DNA from: Psychrobacter sp. PL19
GTDB lineage: Bacteria > Pseudomonadota > Gammaproteobacteria > Pseudomonadales > Moraxellaceae
DNA: 64,000 nucleotides
Direction: 5' to 3'
Assembly: GCF_017875835.1 (NCBI RefSeq)
Contig: NZ_JAGING010000001.1
Span: 2,418,001-2,482,000, forward strand
The notes under the pieces are model-generated. The model did not search any database, was not told the origin of the DNA, and worked only from the letters and a program-made list of their open reading frames with translations. A program made the position numbers and the translations under genes. Shown here piece by piece: positions 31,353 through 41,011 of this stretch (position 1 is the first letter of the stretch; the number at the start of each line of letters is the position of its first letter).

Positions 31353-33203
31353 CTAAGCAGTCTCTATTTGCGAATTTTTAACTAATTGCTTGCCGCATTT
31401 AATTAATAAACGTTGTACGACATGCATACGATACTCACGGCTGGCTCTGACATCGGTTAATGGTGAGACGTCTAAAGGCAAAGCTTGTGCTGCCTTTTCA
31501 AAGCTAGCAACTTCAACAGGCTGACCGATAAGTGCTTGCTGGCAATGTGCGGCCAACAAGGGTATCGCTGCCATACCGCCCAAACCAAATTTTACGTTAT
31601 TAATGGTTGTGCCATCCGCTGACAGCTCAATTTTTGCCGCCAGTAGACAGGCAGAAATATCATCTTCGTAACGCTTACTAATCTTATGAATGAATAAGTG
31701 CTGATGGTCTTGCATCAGTGGAATATGAATGGCAACCACATAACTGCCAGCTAGCAGCTTGGTTTTTTTATAATCTAAGAAAAAGTCTGATAAAGGTATA
31801 ACCTCGTCAGTATATGGCTGTTCATTACTATCATCGTTAGCACTACTATTAGCGTGGCTTTCAGCATTGTCATCAACATAAGCATCAACACTAACATTGT
31901 CATAAACATTGTCATAAACATTGCCATCGCAATGACGCAAATGAATGCGCGCCCCTAATGCCAATAGAATCGGCGGCAAATCCCCAATAGGCGAAGCATT
32001 AGCAACGTTACCACCAATAGTACCCATGTTACGGATTTGCGGAGAGGCAATGCGTTCGAACAGTTGAGCAAACTCAGGAAAATACTGCTCTAATACAGGC
32101 AACATTTTTGCGTAGCTCATGCCAGCACCAAAGATTAGCTCTTGCGATATTTGAGCTGTTGATGGCTTTGCGTCACTGTTAAAGACTTCCTCAACATCAG
32201 ATAACGACCAGGATTTTAGCGACGCAATAGCTGACAGCTGAACAATCACCTCATGATCGACCAAGTGCTGAGTCACACTCAAACCTAAGTCTGTGCCACC
32301 TGCCCAAATTGTCGCTGTTGGGTTCGCAGCTAACACCTGATTAAGTGTCTCAATAGATTGTGGGATAAACAGTTTTCGCCCAGCATCACTAAGTGCAGGC
32401 TCGATAGATGCTATTGAGGACTCTTTTGTGCTTACCCCAGCATTAATGCTAGTACTAATATCGGCACTTATATTAGTACTTGCCATTGCATCGGTGGCTA
32501 AACCAATGGTTAAATCTTTCACTGCGGCCTGTTCAGCATCTCTTTGCTGACCAATCTTTTCCATCATCAAACCGGCTTCGATAATAGGCCGGTAGCCTGT
32601 ACATCGACATAGATTTCCTGATATGGAGGCAACGATCTCATCGTAACTTAGGTCTTCATAGCTTAGGTCTTCATAGCTTAGGTCTTCATGGCTTAGATCA
32701 TCAGAGTCTGAGTTATTTGCATTTGATCCATCGCTAGATACGCTTTGAGTCGGTCGGTTAAGTCGTTGCATGCGCTTATTTTCATAGACACTCGCCAACG
32801 ACATCACAAACCCAGGGGTACAAAATCCACATTGCGACCCATGACACTCAACCATCGCTTGCTGTACAGGATGTAGTAGCGCGCGCTCTGGGTGATTCTC
32901 AGGATTGTCCGCTAGATAAGAAGCGGTCATCAAATGATGACCATCCATGAGCGACAATAGAGTGATACAAGAATTCAACGTATAGAAAGGTTCGCTGCTA
33001 TTGCTAGCGTTGCTACTAGAGTTATCAGTAGCGTTAAAAGGCAAGCGTTGCGCCATAATGGTGCAGGCACCGCAATCCCCACTGCCGCAGCCTTCTTTGG
33101 TATCCGTTTGACGCACATGTAAGCGCAAATACTCAAGCACCGTCGTATTGGGGTTAAGTTGGGTTAGCTCATGGTGCTTTCCATTCAGATAGAAATTAAT
33201 CAT
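31353..33203 (-). CDS. xdhA: Xanthine dehydrogenase, iron-sulfur and FAD subunit
   Basis: 616 residues. The N-terminal [2Fe-2S] domain has GCGSGDCGACT, then the second cluster with CGFCTPGFVMS and GNLCRCTGYRPI. The FAD domain carries AGGTDLGLSVT and IRNMGTIGGNVANASPIGDLPP. It passes electrons from XdhB to NAD. Two in-frame tandem duplications are present: DLSYEDLSYEDLSYDE between the iron-sulfur motifs, and YDNVYDNVSVDAYVD in the FAD domain. Both sit in loops rather than catalytic motifs. The first gene of the xdhABC-guaD run. Confidence 0.95.
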   Translation of the reverse strand: MINFYLNGKHHELTQLNPNTTVLEYLRLHVRQTDTKEGCGSGDCGACTIMAQRLPFNATDNSSSNASNSSEPFYTLNSCITLLSLMDGHHLMTASYLADNPENHPERALLHPVQQAMVECHGSQCGFCTPGFVMSLASVYENKRMQRLNRPTQSVSSDGSNANNSDSDDLSHEDLSYEDLSYEDLSYDEIVASISGNLCRCTGYRPIIEAGLMMEKIGQQRDAEQAAVKDLTIGLATDAMASTNISADISTSINAGVSTKESSIASIEPALSDAGRKLFIPQSIETLNQVLAANPTATIWAGGTDLGLSVTQHLVDHEVIVQLSAIASLKSWSLSDVEEVFNSDAKPSTAQISQELIFGAGMSYAKMLPVLEQYFPEFAQLFERIASPQIRNMGTIGGNVANASPIGDLPPILLALGARIHLRHCDGNVYDNVYDNVSVDAYVDDNAESHANSSANDDSNEQPYTDEVIPLSDFFLDYKKTKLLAGSYVVAIHIPLMQDHQHLFIHKISKRYEDDISACLLAAKIELSADGTTINNVKFGLGGMAAIPLLAAHCQQALIGQPVEVASFEKAAQALPLDVSPLTDVRASREYRMHVVQRLLIKCGKQLVKNSQIETA

Positions 33204-33298
33204 AGCAATACTCGGCTAAAGTAAAATAATAAGGCGGCACTTAACGACATCTGAAAACTCAAATGTTCTTCGAAACCTCAAACGGTTAGCGCAGGCTA

Positions 33299-33452
33299 TT
33301 AATAAAAATTTGGGGTAAAGGTAGCAATCATAAGGTTAAACAGGCGCTGTAAAGCAGCAAGGCGAATAGCCTAAAAGCGAGGCTTATCGTTCAGCTGATA
33401 CATACACTCGGAACTGTTCGGAACTATGTTGTGATGCTAAAAATTTAAACAT
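33299..33452 (-). pseudogene. Decayed 5' end of a second NCS2 permease gene
   Basis: Compared with the intact permease downstream at 34132-35496, this segment reads MFKFLASQHSSEQ, then after a frame change MYQLNDKPRF-stop-AIRLAALQRL and IATFTPNF. The intact gene has MYQLNDKPSFWPASFAALQHL and IVTPTL. The W codon has become TAG. Only the first 50 codons remain, and upstream sequence is duplicated as well. Confidence 0.85.
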
Positions 33453-33651
33453 GATTAATCATCCTTGATTAATATGGCCGTAAATTAATGCCTAGGCCGT
33501 TTTTGATACTACGCACTACATAAAAAAAGCTGCTCTAACTGAGTTATAATATTTGTTATCAGCGATTACGCAGCTCTCAAATAATGCTTGAACAGTGTTA
33601 AAAAACACTTGAGAGGTTTTTACATTTGAAATTTTTGAGTTAACTGACACT

Positions 33652-33665
33652 TGACTACATGGTCA
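33652..33665. promoter_or_regulatory. Dyad TGACTA-CA-TGGTCA, decayed copy of the permease operator
   Basis: Near-perfect inverted repeat upstream of the permease remnant. Its position corresponds to the perfect dyad at 35864-35877. Both are followed by CACTTTACAACTTATAA and later ACCAAATGAGTTC. Confidence 0.45.
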
Positions 33666-33805
33666 GTTATTAACTATATTATCACTACTTCTATTCACTT
33701 TACAACTTATAAAAAACCAAAATAGCGGTGATTAAACCAAATGAGTTCGATAAAAATATATTTAACTTAGACGCTCATAGCTAAATTTTTGATTTGCAGT
33801 GTTGG

Positions 33806-33990
33806 TTAGCGTCCGTCCAAAATATTTAAATCCACATCTTTACCTAACAACCGAAGGCAACGCTGAATCACGGGCGCATCGACCATATTACCGTCTATTT
33901 TAAATACCGCTTACCCATTACGTTGATACTCCTCTACCACGCGTTTGGCAAATTTAATATCAGTGTCGGTGGGTTGCAGAGCTTGCTGGA
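33806..33990 (-). pseudogene. C-terminal fragment of a CitE/HpcH-family lyase
   Basis: Minus strand reads QPTDTDIKFAKRVVEEYQRNG, a stop, then AVFKIDGNMVDAPVIQRCLR and LLGKDVDL, ending in TAA at 33806. This is the C-terminal signature of citrate-lyase-beta/malyl-CoA-lyase-like proteins. The TAA in mid-sequence and the missing front make it a pseudogene. From 33991 to 34131 I see nothing clear. Confidence 0.75.
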
Positions 33991-34131
33991 CGATAGCCAC
34001 CTACGACCACAGCTATACTTGATATTTGGCGGCTCGAACATTTAGCGCAGGCTTTTGGTAAATCGTGACAGTCGGCCAGTAGACATTTAATCTACACCAT
34101 ATATATAGCAACTACGTCAACAACTTTTTAT

Positions 34132-35496
34132 TTATACTTCATCGGAGCTTCTTGGGTCTATAGGTAAAAACAAACTCAGTGCTATTGCCGTTATAGCGCC
34201 TATCGCCACCGGTGATATCAGCACATTACGCAGTGCTTCAGGCAGTTGCGACAATACCTCGGGTACCATCGATACGCCAACACCCATCCCTACAGAAGTG
34301 GCAATGATCAGCATATCGCGGCGGTCAAGCTTGGCGCTGGCCAATACTTTGATACCAGCCACCGCTACCGTACCAAACATGACCAATGTTGCCCCACCAA
34401 GTACCGGTTGAGGCATGGTTTGTAATATGGCACCAAAAACAGGAAACAGCCCAATAATAATCATGAAAGTTGCGATGTAGATGCCAACATGACGGCTTGC
34501 TACGCCGGTTAAGGCAATAACTCCGTTATTCTGGCTAAAGGTAGTCGACGGCATACTGTTCAGGGCAGCGGCAATCATAGAGTTGACCCCATCTGCCAAT
34601 ACGCCGCCTTGAATTCGGTCAAGATAGACAGGACCTTTGACCGGTTCTTTAGAAATAACAGAGTTGGCCGTTAGATCGCCGGTTGTTTCAAGTGCACTGA
34701 CGCAATACAGAATGACTAGCGGAATAAACGCTGCGAAATCAAATTGGAAACCAAATTTAAATGGAATTGGAATAGTAATAAAACCAACGTTACTTAGTGA
34801 GGAAAAGTCTAGTCTACCCATAAAAAAGGCGGCTATCATACCTAGGATTAGGGCGATTACAATTGAAGAAAGTCTTAATAGAGGATTTTTTGAGCGGTTA
34901 AATGCAATCACTGATACCAGTACGATCATACCTAACAGAAGGTTTTGTAGACTACCGAAGTCTTTGGCACCATAACCACCAGCGATATCAGTCATTGCTA
35001 CTTCAATCAACGGCACACCAATTAGAATAATAATAGTACCCGTAACAACAGGGGTAAATATTCTTTTTAATTTATGAATAAAGCGACTAATGATAACCTC
35101 AATAAATGCGGCACAAAAGCTAACCCCAAAAATGGTGGCCAAAATATCTTCCGGTGAACCACCTCGCCCTTTAACAATCAATCCAGCAGAGATAATAGCC
35201 GTTAAAAAAGCGAAGCTAGTCCCTTGTAAACTTAACATCCCAGCACCTATAGGACCTATTTTTTTACATTGAATATAGGTGCCAATACCAGAAGAAATTA
35301 GAGCGCAGCTAATTAGGTAAGGTACATAGGCACCTAAACCCAAGGTTCCAGCAACGATTAAGGTAGGCGTGACAATAGCGACGATAGCGGCCAGTAAGTG
35401 CTGTAAGGCGGCAAAGCTCGCCGGCCAAAAGCTAGGCTTATCATTCAGTTGATACATTAACTCGGAATTATTTTGTGACTCTAAAGATTTAGACAT
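34132..35496 (-). CDS. NCS2-family nucleobase permease, probably xanthine type
   Basis: 454 residues, 12-14 hydrophobic helices. NCS2/NAT signatures are GMLSLQGTSFAF, SALETTGDLTANS in the substrate-binding helix and PSTTFSQNNGVIALTGVASRHVG. The family moves xanthine, uric acid or uracil with protons. Its place beside xdhABC and guaD points to xanthine or urate. The 5' end and its control region are duplicated in decayed form 2 kb downstream (33299-33775). The candidate operator at 35864-35877 lies 368 bases upstream of the start, within a long leader. Confidence 0.9.
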   Translation of the reverse strand: MSKSLESQNNSELMYQLNDKPSFWPASFAALQHLLAAIVAIVTPTLIVAGTLGLGAYVPYLISCALISSGIGTYIQCKKIGPIGAGMLSLQGTSFAFLTAIISAGLIVKGRGGSPEDILATIFGVSFCAAFIEVIISRFIHKLKRIFTPVVTGTIIILIGVPLIEVAMTDIAGGYGAKDFGSLQNLLLGMIVLVSVIAFNRSKNPLLRLSSIVIALILGMIAAFFMGRLDFSSLSNVGFITIPIPFKFGFQFDFAAFIPLVILYCVSALETTGDLTANSVISKEPVKGPVYLDRIQGGVLADGVNSMIAAALNSMPSTTFSQNNGVIALTGVASRHVGIYIATFMIIIGLFPVFGAILQTMPQPVLGGATLVMFGTVAVAGIKVLASAKLDRRDMLIIATSVGMGVGVSMVPEVLSQLPEALRNVLISPVAIGAITAIALSLFLPIDPRSSDEV

Positions 35497-35863
35497 TGAT
35501 AAATCATCCTTAATTTATATGACCGTAAGCCAATTAACAGTCCCTGTTTATAATCTATATATTACAACTCGTTGCTTCGCTATATGCGAAATTATCGTCC
35601 GATGATACAGATAACCTTTATATAGAAAAAGGCTTATCAGTTTGCTGCAGCAACTATAATGGCTCCTTGCCAGCTCCAACATGCAAACTACTCTTAAGTT
35701 ATACTGAAAAATCTTTAATAGCAGTATTCAAAATTCATAGTTATAAAAGACTCAGTAGAAAACTTCTCTTATTAGTATTTCGTTTATGGCATCGCTAGTA
35801 TTTAATTTTTTGCTTCATAGCTTACTTGCCAACAGCTTTCTTTTTTCATATCCAGACAATAGC

Positions 35864-35877
35864 TGACTATTTAGTCA
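35864..35877. promoter_or_regulatory. Perfect dyad TGACTATTTAGTCA, candidate operator
   Basis: A 6-bp perfect inverted repeat with 2-bp spacer, upstream of the permease gene and preserved in the decayed duplicate (33652-33665). Confidence 0.5.
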
Positions 35878-36259
35878 ACTATCAATATACTAGCATTGTT
35901 TTGACACACTTTACAACTTATAAGAACAGTTCCTTTAGGACTTTTCGACCAAATGAGTTCAACGAAAACGTACAGTGTTGCTTAAGTTTCTGTCGCTAAG
36001 CCTAAGCTTTCTATCTTAGAAAACTTAAGAAGTATTGGGTCAAAACAACACCTACAACACCTACAACACCTACAAGATTGATATTATAATTCGTTCTGTT
36101 TGCTTTAAAGATCAGCGTTCAGAGGTCATTGGCCTCGTAACAGTAAATAATTGATAAATTCAACCTCATTCGCTGTTGGTAGCTAACTGCTTCTATATAA
36201 GCGCAGCGCCTGTAGTTATGACAAAAACCTATAAAAATAATAGGCACAGAAACTACGCA
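35878..36259. other. Intergenic region between permease control region and putA-locus terminator
   Basis: No gene seen. At 36048-36075 there are three copies of ACCTACAAC in tandem. Confidence 0.5.
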
Positions 36260-36322
36260 CAAAAAAACGGTTAGTGTCCATTTATAAGAATCCTAAGACT
36301 CTCGTAAATAGACACTAACCGT
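36260..36322 (-). terminator. Terminator of the putA locus
   Basis: ACGGTTAGTGTC-N-ATTTA pairs with TAAAT-N-GACACTAACCGT. On the minus strand it is followed by seven T. Confidence 0.88.
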
Positions 36323-36362
36323 AACGCATGCGCGGCTAAATATTGTTTAGCCAGCAACAGTC

Positions 36363-37055
36363 TTATTCAGTACCAAGCTCAAGTAGGCTAGCATTACCAC
36401 CAATTGCGGTAGTGTTGATAGTTCTTACTCGTTCAGTGGTGAAGTGATATAAATAGTCAGGCGTGAGCATATCAGACAAACCACCCATATCGGTTACCGC
36501 AATCACTTGCGTCAAGATACCGTCAGTGTTGGCAAGCTCTTGGCTGACTGCTTGTACTTCAGCAGGACTACCGGCCACGGCTACTTGCGCGAGACGATCA
36601 ATATATAATAGCGTCACGGTTTGTGAGTCATTAGCAATACTAATGACATCATTATCGATACCAGTCTCATAAAGCACTTTTACGGCTTCGATGCACATCT
36701 CATCTTGGCTTGGGCAATGTAGTATTACCTCATTACCCGTCACCAATGCTGCAATGAGCTGGCCAAGTACGGCCATAGTCTTAGCGGATTCGCCACCAAT
36801 AACCATAGTTTTACCACGAGCTGTCACGTATAAGTCGTTAGACTCACCAGTAGCCCCAGTCATACGGTGTACTTCATCAAGCGTGGGTGCAAAGCTTAAT
36901 AAATGCTTAAATAGTCGCCGCGCCTTGTTAGCATCGCCGGTAAGCAATGCCAACTTAGGGATCGCCGCTTCAAGGTGAGCGGCGCGATTGACCGCGCTAA
37001 GTAGCCGCCAAGCTTCACAAGCTTGGGCATGATTTTTTTTGAATTCAATTGCCAT
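36363..37055 (-). CDS. Stand-alone C-terminal domain of PutA (ALDH-superfamily-fold domain)
   Basis: 230 residues. The end, VRTINTTAIGGNASLLELG, matches the end of E. coli PutA (NTAAAGGNASLMTIG). The rest has the outline of the roughly 200-residue C-terminal domain that seals the substrate tunnel in long PutA proteins. It begins 11 bases after the putA stop codon, with AAGGAG before the ATG, so it is translated from the same mRNA. No catalytic Cys or PRODH motif is present, as expected for this non-enzymatic domain. In most organisms with this domain it is fused to PutA, so this is a natural split. A plain sequencing frameshift is less likely, because both genes have proper start signals. Confidence 0.82.
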   Translation of the reverse strand: MAIEFKKNHAQACEAWRLLSAVNRAAHLEAAIPKLALLTGDANKARRLFKHLLSFAPTLDEVHRMTGATGESNDLYVTARGKTMVIGGESAKTMAVLGQLIAALVTGNEVILHCPSQDEMCIEAVKVLYETGIDNDVISIANDSQTVTLLYIDRLAQVAVAGSPAEVQAVSQELANTDGILTQVIAVTDMGGLSDMLTPDYLYHFTTERVRTINTTAIGGNASLLELGTE

Positions 37056-37066
37056 GTTGCTACTCC

Positions 37067-40000
37067 TTATGCGACATCAGTTTGAGTGGTCTGGGTTGAG
37101 ACAGTGGTATCACTGCTATCTGTAGCATTGTTTAGATCACTAAGGCGCATTAAGCGTGCCACGTAATGTGGGCCACCGGCCTTTGGACCTGTACCTGATA
37201 GACCATAGCCACCGAAAGGCTGGACGTTGACTACCGCCCCAATTTGGTTACGGTTAACATAGGTATTACCCACACAAGCACGGCGTTCGATGCGCTCAGC
37301 GATACTTTCAATACGGCTATGAATGCCTAAGGTTAAACCAAAGCCAGTACCGTTAATCGCGTCAATAAGCTTGTCTAAATCGCGCGCTTGATATCGCAAT
37401 ACATGCAATATAGGGCCGAAATGCTCACCGCCAATAACATCAATACTGTTCACTTCAATTGCTGTTGGCAATACAAAGGTAGACTGATCTTGACTGACTA
37501 TTGAACTGGCACTCATTGTGGCTTGGCCTAAGATTTTGGCCGTTGGCTCTGCGGTCATGCGTTCAATATGCGCCTCAAGACCCTGCTTGGCATCACTATC
37601 AATGACTGGACCCACATCAGTGGCAGCATAAAGAGGATTACCCACAACCAACTCGGCCATACTGCCTTGTAGTAGCTCAATGATGCCGTCTGCCACTTCT
37701 TCTTGTACACATAAAATACGGCACGCCGAGCAGCGCTGACCGGCTGAGCCAAAGGCAGATAATACCGCATCTTTAACCACTTGCTCAGGCAAGGCAGTTG
37801 AATCGGCGATCATGGCATTTTGACCACCCGTTTCAGCAATCAATACCGGTAGCTCGCCGCTGGCTTGCGCATGATCATTTAAGCTTTGATTGATACGCTG
37901 AGCGGTTTGGGTTGAACCAGTAAAGATAACGCCAGATAAATTGTCAGCCGCTGTTAACGCTGCCCCTACTTCGCCAGCACCCGTGACAAACTGTAACGCC
38001 TCAGCAGGTACACCCGCCTGATACATCAATTGTGCACCAAAGTGGGCAATTAAGCTGGTTTGTTCAGCAGGTTTGGCAACTACCGTATTACCTGCCGCTA
38101 GGGCCGCAACAATTTGGCCGGTGTAAATAGCCAGTGGAAAGTTCCAAGGGCTAATACAAACAAAGGTACCGCGCGCCTTATATGCTTGGCGCAACGGCTT
38201 ACCTGACAAGTCTTTGATTTCATGTACAATTTTATCTAAGCGCTCGGCTTCATCCGCATAAAAGCGACAAAAATCAACGGCTTCTTTAATTTCATCAATA
38301 CTGTCCTGTATGGTCTTGCCAGCTTCAACTTGGCACAAAGCCATTAGCTCAGCGTAGTTTTCTTCGTATAAATCAGCCATTTTACGCAATATCGCAGCGC
38401 GCTTGGAGGCTGATACCGCTTGCCACGCTTCTTGTCCAGCAACTGCTGCGTCTATAGCGTTACGAGCAAGTTCAGCGTTGGCATAGTTTACTTCGCCAGC
38501 AATGACTTCATGGTTCCAAGGGGCGCGTATCGTATGGTTATCTAGCTTGTTAAATACACCATCGACAGCATGCTCACTAATGGTTTGGCCATTAATAATA
38601 GGCGCTGCTGTCCATGATTTATGCAAATAGCCATCAATAGCTGTTTTAAGCGGTAGCCACTGTGACTCGACAAATATATTAGGACCAAAGCTAGCACGAC
38701 GCTCGCCATAGATATCAAGTGGCAACGGAATATCTGGATTGTGCCAGGTGTCATTAGTGAGTAGCTTGTCATACGGATGCACGACTAGCTTGTCGATAGG
38801 ATAAGATTTATCTAATAACTGATGGACAAATGAACTATTCGCACCGTTTTCGAGCAGACGACGCACCAAATATGGTAGCAAGTCTTTATGCGCACCAACG
38901 GGTGCGTAGATACGCACAGGAATATTATACGCTTGTAAGATGTGATCATAGAGCGCATCACCCATACCATGCAAACGCTGAAACTCAAAGTCTCTATGCG
39001 CACTCATGGTCATTACTGTTGCTAGCGTGTGGGCATTATGAGTCGCAAACTGCGGCCAAATCAACCCGCGTAAATGCTCTGATAATAAGAAACGCGCGCA
39101 CGCCAGATAGGCAGTATCTGTGCCTTCTTTGCGCGTCCAGACCGGATAGCCGGACAGACCTTTTTGCTGAGCCAATTTGATTTCAGTATCCCAGTATGCG
39201 CCTTTTACTAGACGTAGCGGAATACGGTCACCAACTTCGGTAGACAAACGAGCCACCCATGCAAAAATAGCAATAGCACGTTTTGCGTAGCCTTGAACAA
39301 CCAGACCAAGACCATCCCAGCCAACGGTTAGCGGGTCACGATATAGCGATTCAAATAATTTTAGAGAAATCTCTAGGCGATCCGCTTCCTCGGCATCGAT
39401 ACTGAGGTCGACGTTGACTTCGCGTGCCGCTTCAATGAGCAATAAGCAACGCTGACGTAGCAGACCCATCACTTGTGCTTCTTGGGTCGCTTCATAACGA
39501 GGATGTAGTGCTGACAACTTGATAGATACAGAAGGCTTGGGCATGCCCTCTTTAACTTTGATATTGGCCGTAGACTTAACGGCATGCAAATAGTCGTTAA
39601 AGTAATTTTCGGCATCTTTATGAGTAACCGCGGCTTCACCTAGCATATCGAACGAATAGGTATAGCCTTTATTGCGATAGCTTTGACTGTTTTTGTTGGC
39701 TTCCTCAATGGTCTCGCCCAATACAAATTGATGACCCATAACACGCATGGCTTTTTGCATGGCCCCGCGAATCATTGGCTCGCCCATTTTTTTGGTCATA
39801 CGATCCAAAAATCCTGACGCTGTCGTATCACTATCAATACTGACCACGCGTCCGGTCATCATCAATCCCCAGGTCGAGGCATTAGTGATAAAACCATTGT
39901 CACCTCCAAGGTGCTTCTTCCAATCCGCGACGCTCATCTTGTCACGGATCAGTGCATCAGCGGTATAGTTATCTGGCACCCGAATTAAGGCTTCTGCCAA

Positions 40001-40318
40001 ACTCATCAGCAAGATACCTTCTTGAGTGTCAAGGCTATACTCAAGCAATAGTGAGTCTACCATCTTGACGGCTTTACCATCATTGCGCACATACTCGACT
40101 AGCTTGCGCGTCTGCTGAGCAGCAGCCTCGCGCTCTTCATCACTAGGCTTGGCAAGTGGCAGCAAGTCGGTTAACCAGCGGTCTTCGTCCACACTATATA
40201 GTGGCGAGATACGCGCATACAGCTCATCTGCTGACTGCTCGATATACTCTGGCACCAACAAATCGGTGGGATTAAATAAAATCGGCTCTTTCGGGGCAAA
40301 CTGGTCTATTGGATTCAT
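37067..40318 (-). CDS. putA: Bifunctional proline dehydrogenase / P5C dehydrogenase PutA
   Basis: 1083 residues. The FAD-dependent proline dehydrogenase barrel occupies about residues 150-470 (STWGLMMTGRVVS, KPSVSIKLSALHPRYE, IDAEEADRLEISL, RLVKGAYWDTEIK). The aldehyde dehydrogenase half occupies about 580-1050 (PWNFPLAIYTGQIVAALAAGN, FTGSTQTAQ, ETGGQNAMI, GSAGQRCSACRI with the catalytic Cys). The protein oxidises proline to glutamate. There is no N-terminal ribbon-helix-helix domain, so it should not repress its own gene as E. coli PutA does. The C-terminus stops after PKAGGPHYVARLMRLSDLN and a Thr/Ser tail, and the next domain is the separate gene at 36363. Confidence 0.96.
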   Translation of the reverse strand: MNPIDQFAPKEPILFNPTDLLVPEYIEQSADELYARISPLYSVDEDRWLTDLLPLAKPSDEEREAAAQQTRKLVEYVRNDGKAVKMVDSLLLEYSLDTQEGILLMSLAEALIRVPDNYTADALIRDKMSVADWKKHLGGDNGFITNASTWGLMMTGRVVSIDSDTTASGFLDRMTKKMGEPMIRGAMQKAMRVMGHQFVLGETIEEANKNSQSYRNKGYTYSFDMLGEAAVTHKDAENYFNDYLHAVKSTANIKVKEGMPKPSVSIKLSALHPRYEATQEAQVMGLLRQRCLLLIEAAREVNVDLSIDAEEADRLEISLKLFESLYRDPLTVGWDGLGLVVQGYAKRAIAIFAWVARLSTEVGDRIPLRLVKGAYWDTEIKLAQQKGLSGYPVWTRKEGTDTAYLACARFLLSEHLRGLIWPQFATHNAHTLATVMTMSAHRDFEFQRLHGMGDALYDHILQAYNIPVRIYAPVGAHKDLLPYLVRRLLENGANSSFVHQLLDKSYPIDKLVVHPYDKLLTNDTWHNPDIPLPLDIYGERRASFGPNIFVESQWLPLKTAIDGYLHKSWTAAPIINGQTISEHAVDGVFNKLDNHTIRAPWNHEVIAGEVNYANAELARNAIDAAVAGQEAWQAVSASKRAAILRKMADLYEENYAELMALCQVEAGKTIQDSIDEIKEAVDFCRFYADEAERLDKIVHEIKDLSGKPLRQAYKARGTFVCISPWNFPLAIYTGQIVAALAAGNTVVAKPAEQTSLIAHFGAQLMYQAGVPAEALQFVTGAGEVGAALTAADNLSGVIFTGSTQTAQRINQSLNDHAQASGELPVLIAETGGQNAMIADSTALPEQVVKDAVLSAFGSAGQRCSACRILCVQEEVADGIIELLQGSMAELVVGNPLYAATDVGPVIDSDAKQGLEAHIERMTAEPTAKILGQATMSASSIVSQDQSTFVLPTAIEVNSIDVIGGEHFGPILHVLRYQARDLDKLIDAINGTGFGLTLGIHSRIESIAERIERRACVGNTYVNRNQIGAVVNVQPFGGYGLSGTGPKAGGPHYVARLMRLSDLNNATDSSDTTVSTQTTQTDVA

Positions 40319-40942
40319 ACCAACTCCACAACTATCGTTTAAAAACCATAATAAATGGTGCGCAGGAACTTTTTATGAGAGCGGTTTATAAAAGCCAGTT
40401 ATTTACACAAGCGGTTAATTTATAAAAACTATCAACAAAGAACCGAACGGCGCCATCACAAAACGAGCAAATCCAGCATATGCTGGAGACGGTTAAGTAT
40501 GTCGTTCGAACGTTCAACGAACTACGTTAACAATGCAAAGGCAACAACGAACAGTTAGGCGGCATTAGTGCCTTCTTCTTGTTGGTAGTGAAACGAGTAT
40601 GACCAGTAGATTATCCAACTATCAAGGTATGGCGAAACATAGCCTTAATATCGTTAATTTGTGATCTTAGATGACGCTAATTCACTGTAAGAAAAACCTC
40701 TACGGCGTTGATTGAGGTGATGCGCTTAACTCCGCTATGTTATCACGAAAAAAACTTTCAAACTAACGATATCGACCGTTTACGATAATAAATATACCAT
40801 TAAAAAACAATTAGATAGCAGGGTGGCCACCACAATGACGCTCAAGTTATGGTTTTTTGTTTACTATTGGCTATTGGGCATAATTCTACCAATTAGTAAT
40901 GCTAAATAAATAGTTGAACATTACCTGAATACTGAAGCAAAA
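40319..40942. other. putA upstream region with palindromes
   Basis: No gene seen. A 16-bp perfect palindrome TCCAGCATATGCTGGA lies at 40472-40487, and CGTTCGAACG at 40503-40512 is followed by overlapping GAACGTTC. These may be control sites for putA, since PutA lacks a DNA-binding domain. Confidence 0.45.
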
Positions 40943-40975
40943 AACCTTCCTTGTCATTCAATGATAAGGAAGGTT
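40943..40975 (-). terminator. Terminator of the AzgA-type permease gene
   Basis: AACCTTCCTT-N-TCATT pairs with AATGA-N-AAGGAAGGTT. On the minus strand TTTTTTGC follows. Confidence 0.9.
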
Positions 40976-41011
40976 CGAGAGCTGACATCTGAGTTTATCT
41001 AGCCTTAAAAT

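Noticed and set aside
35497..35863. Purine riboswitch in the permease leader
   Set aside because: No conserved purine-aptamer junction sequences seen.
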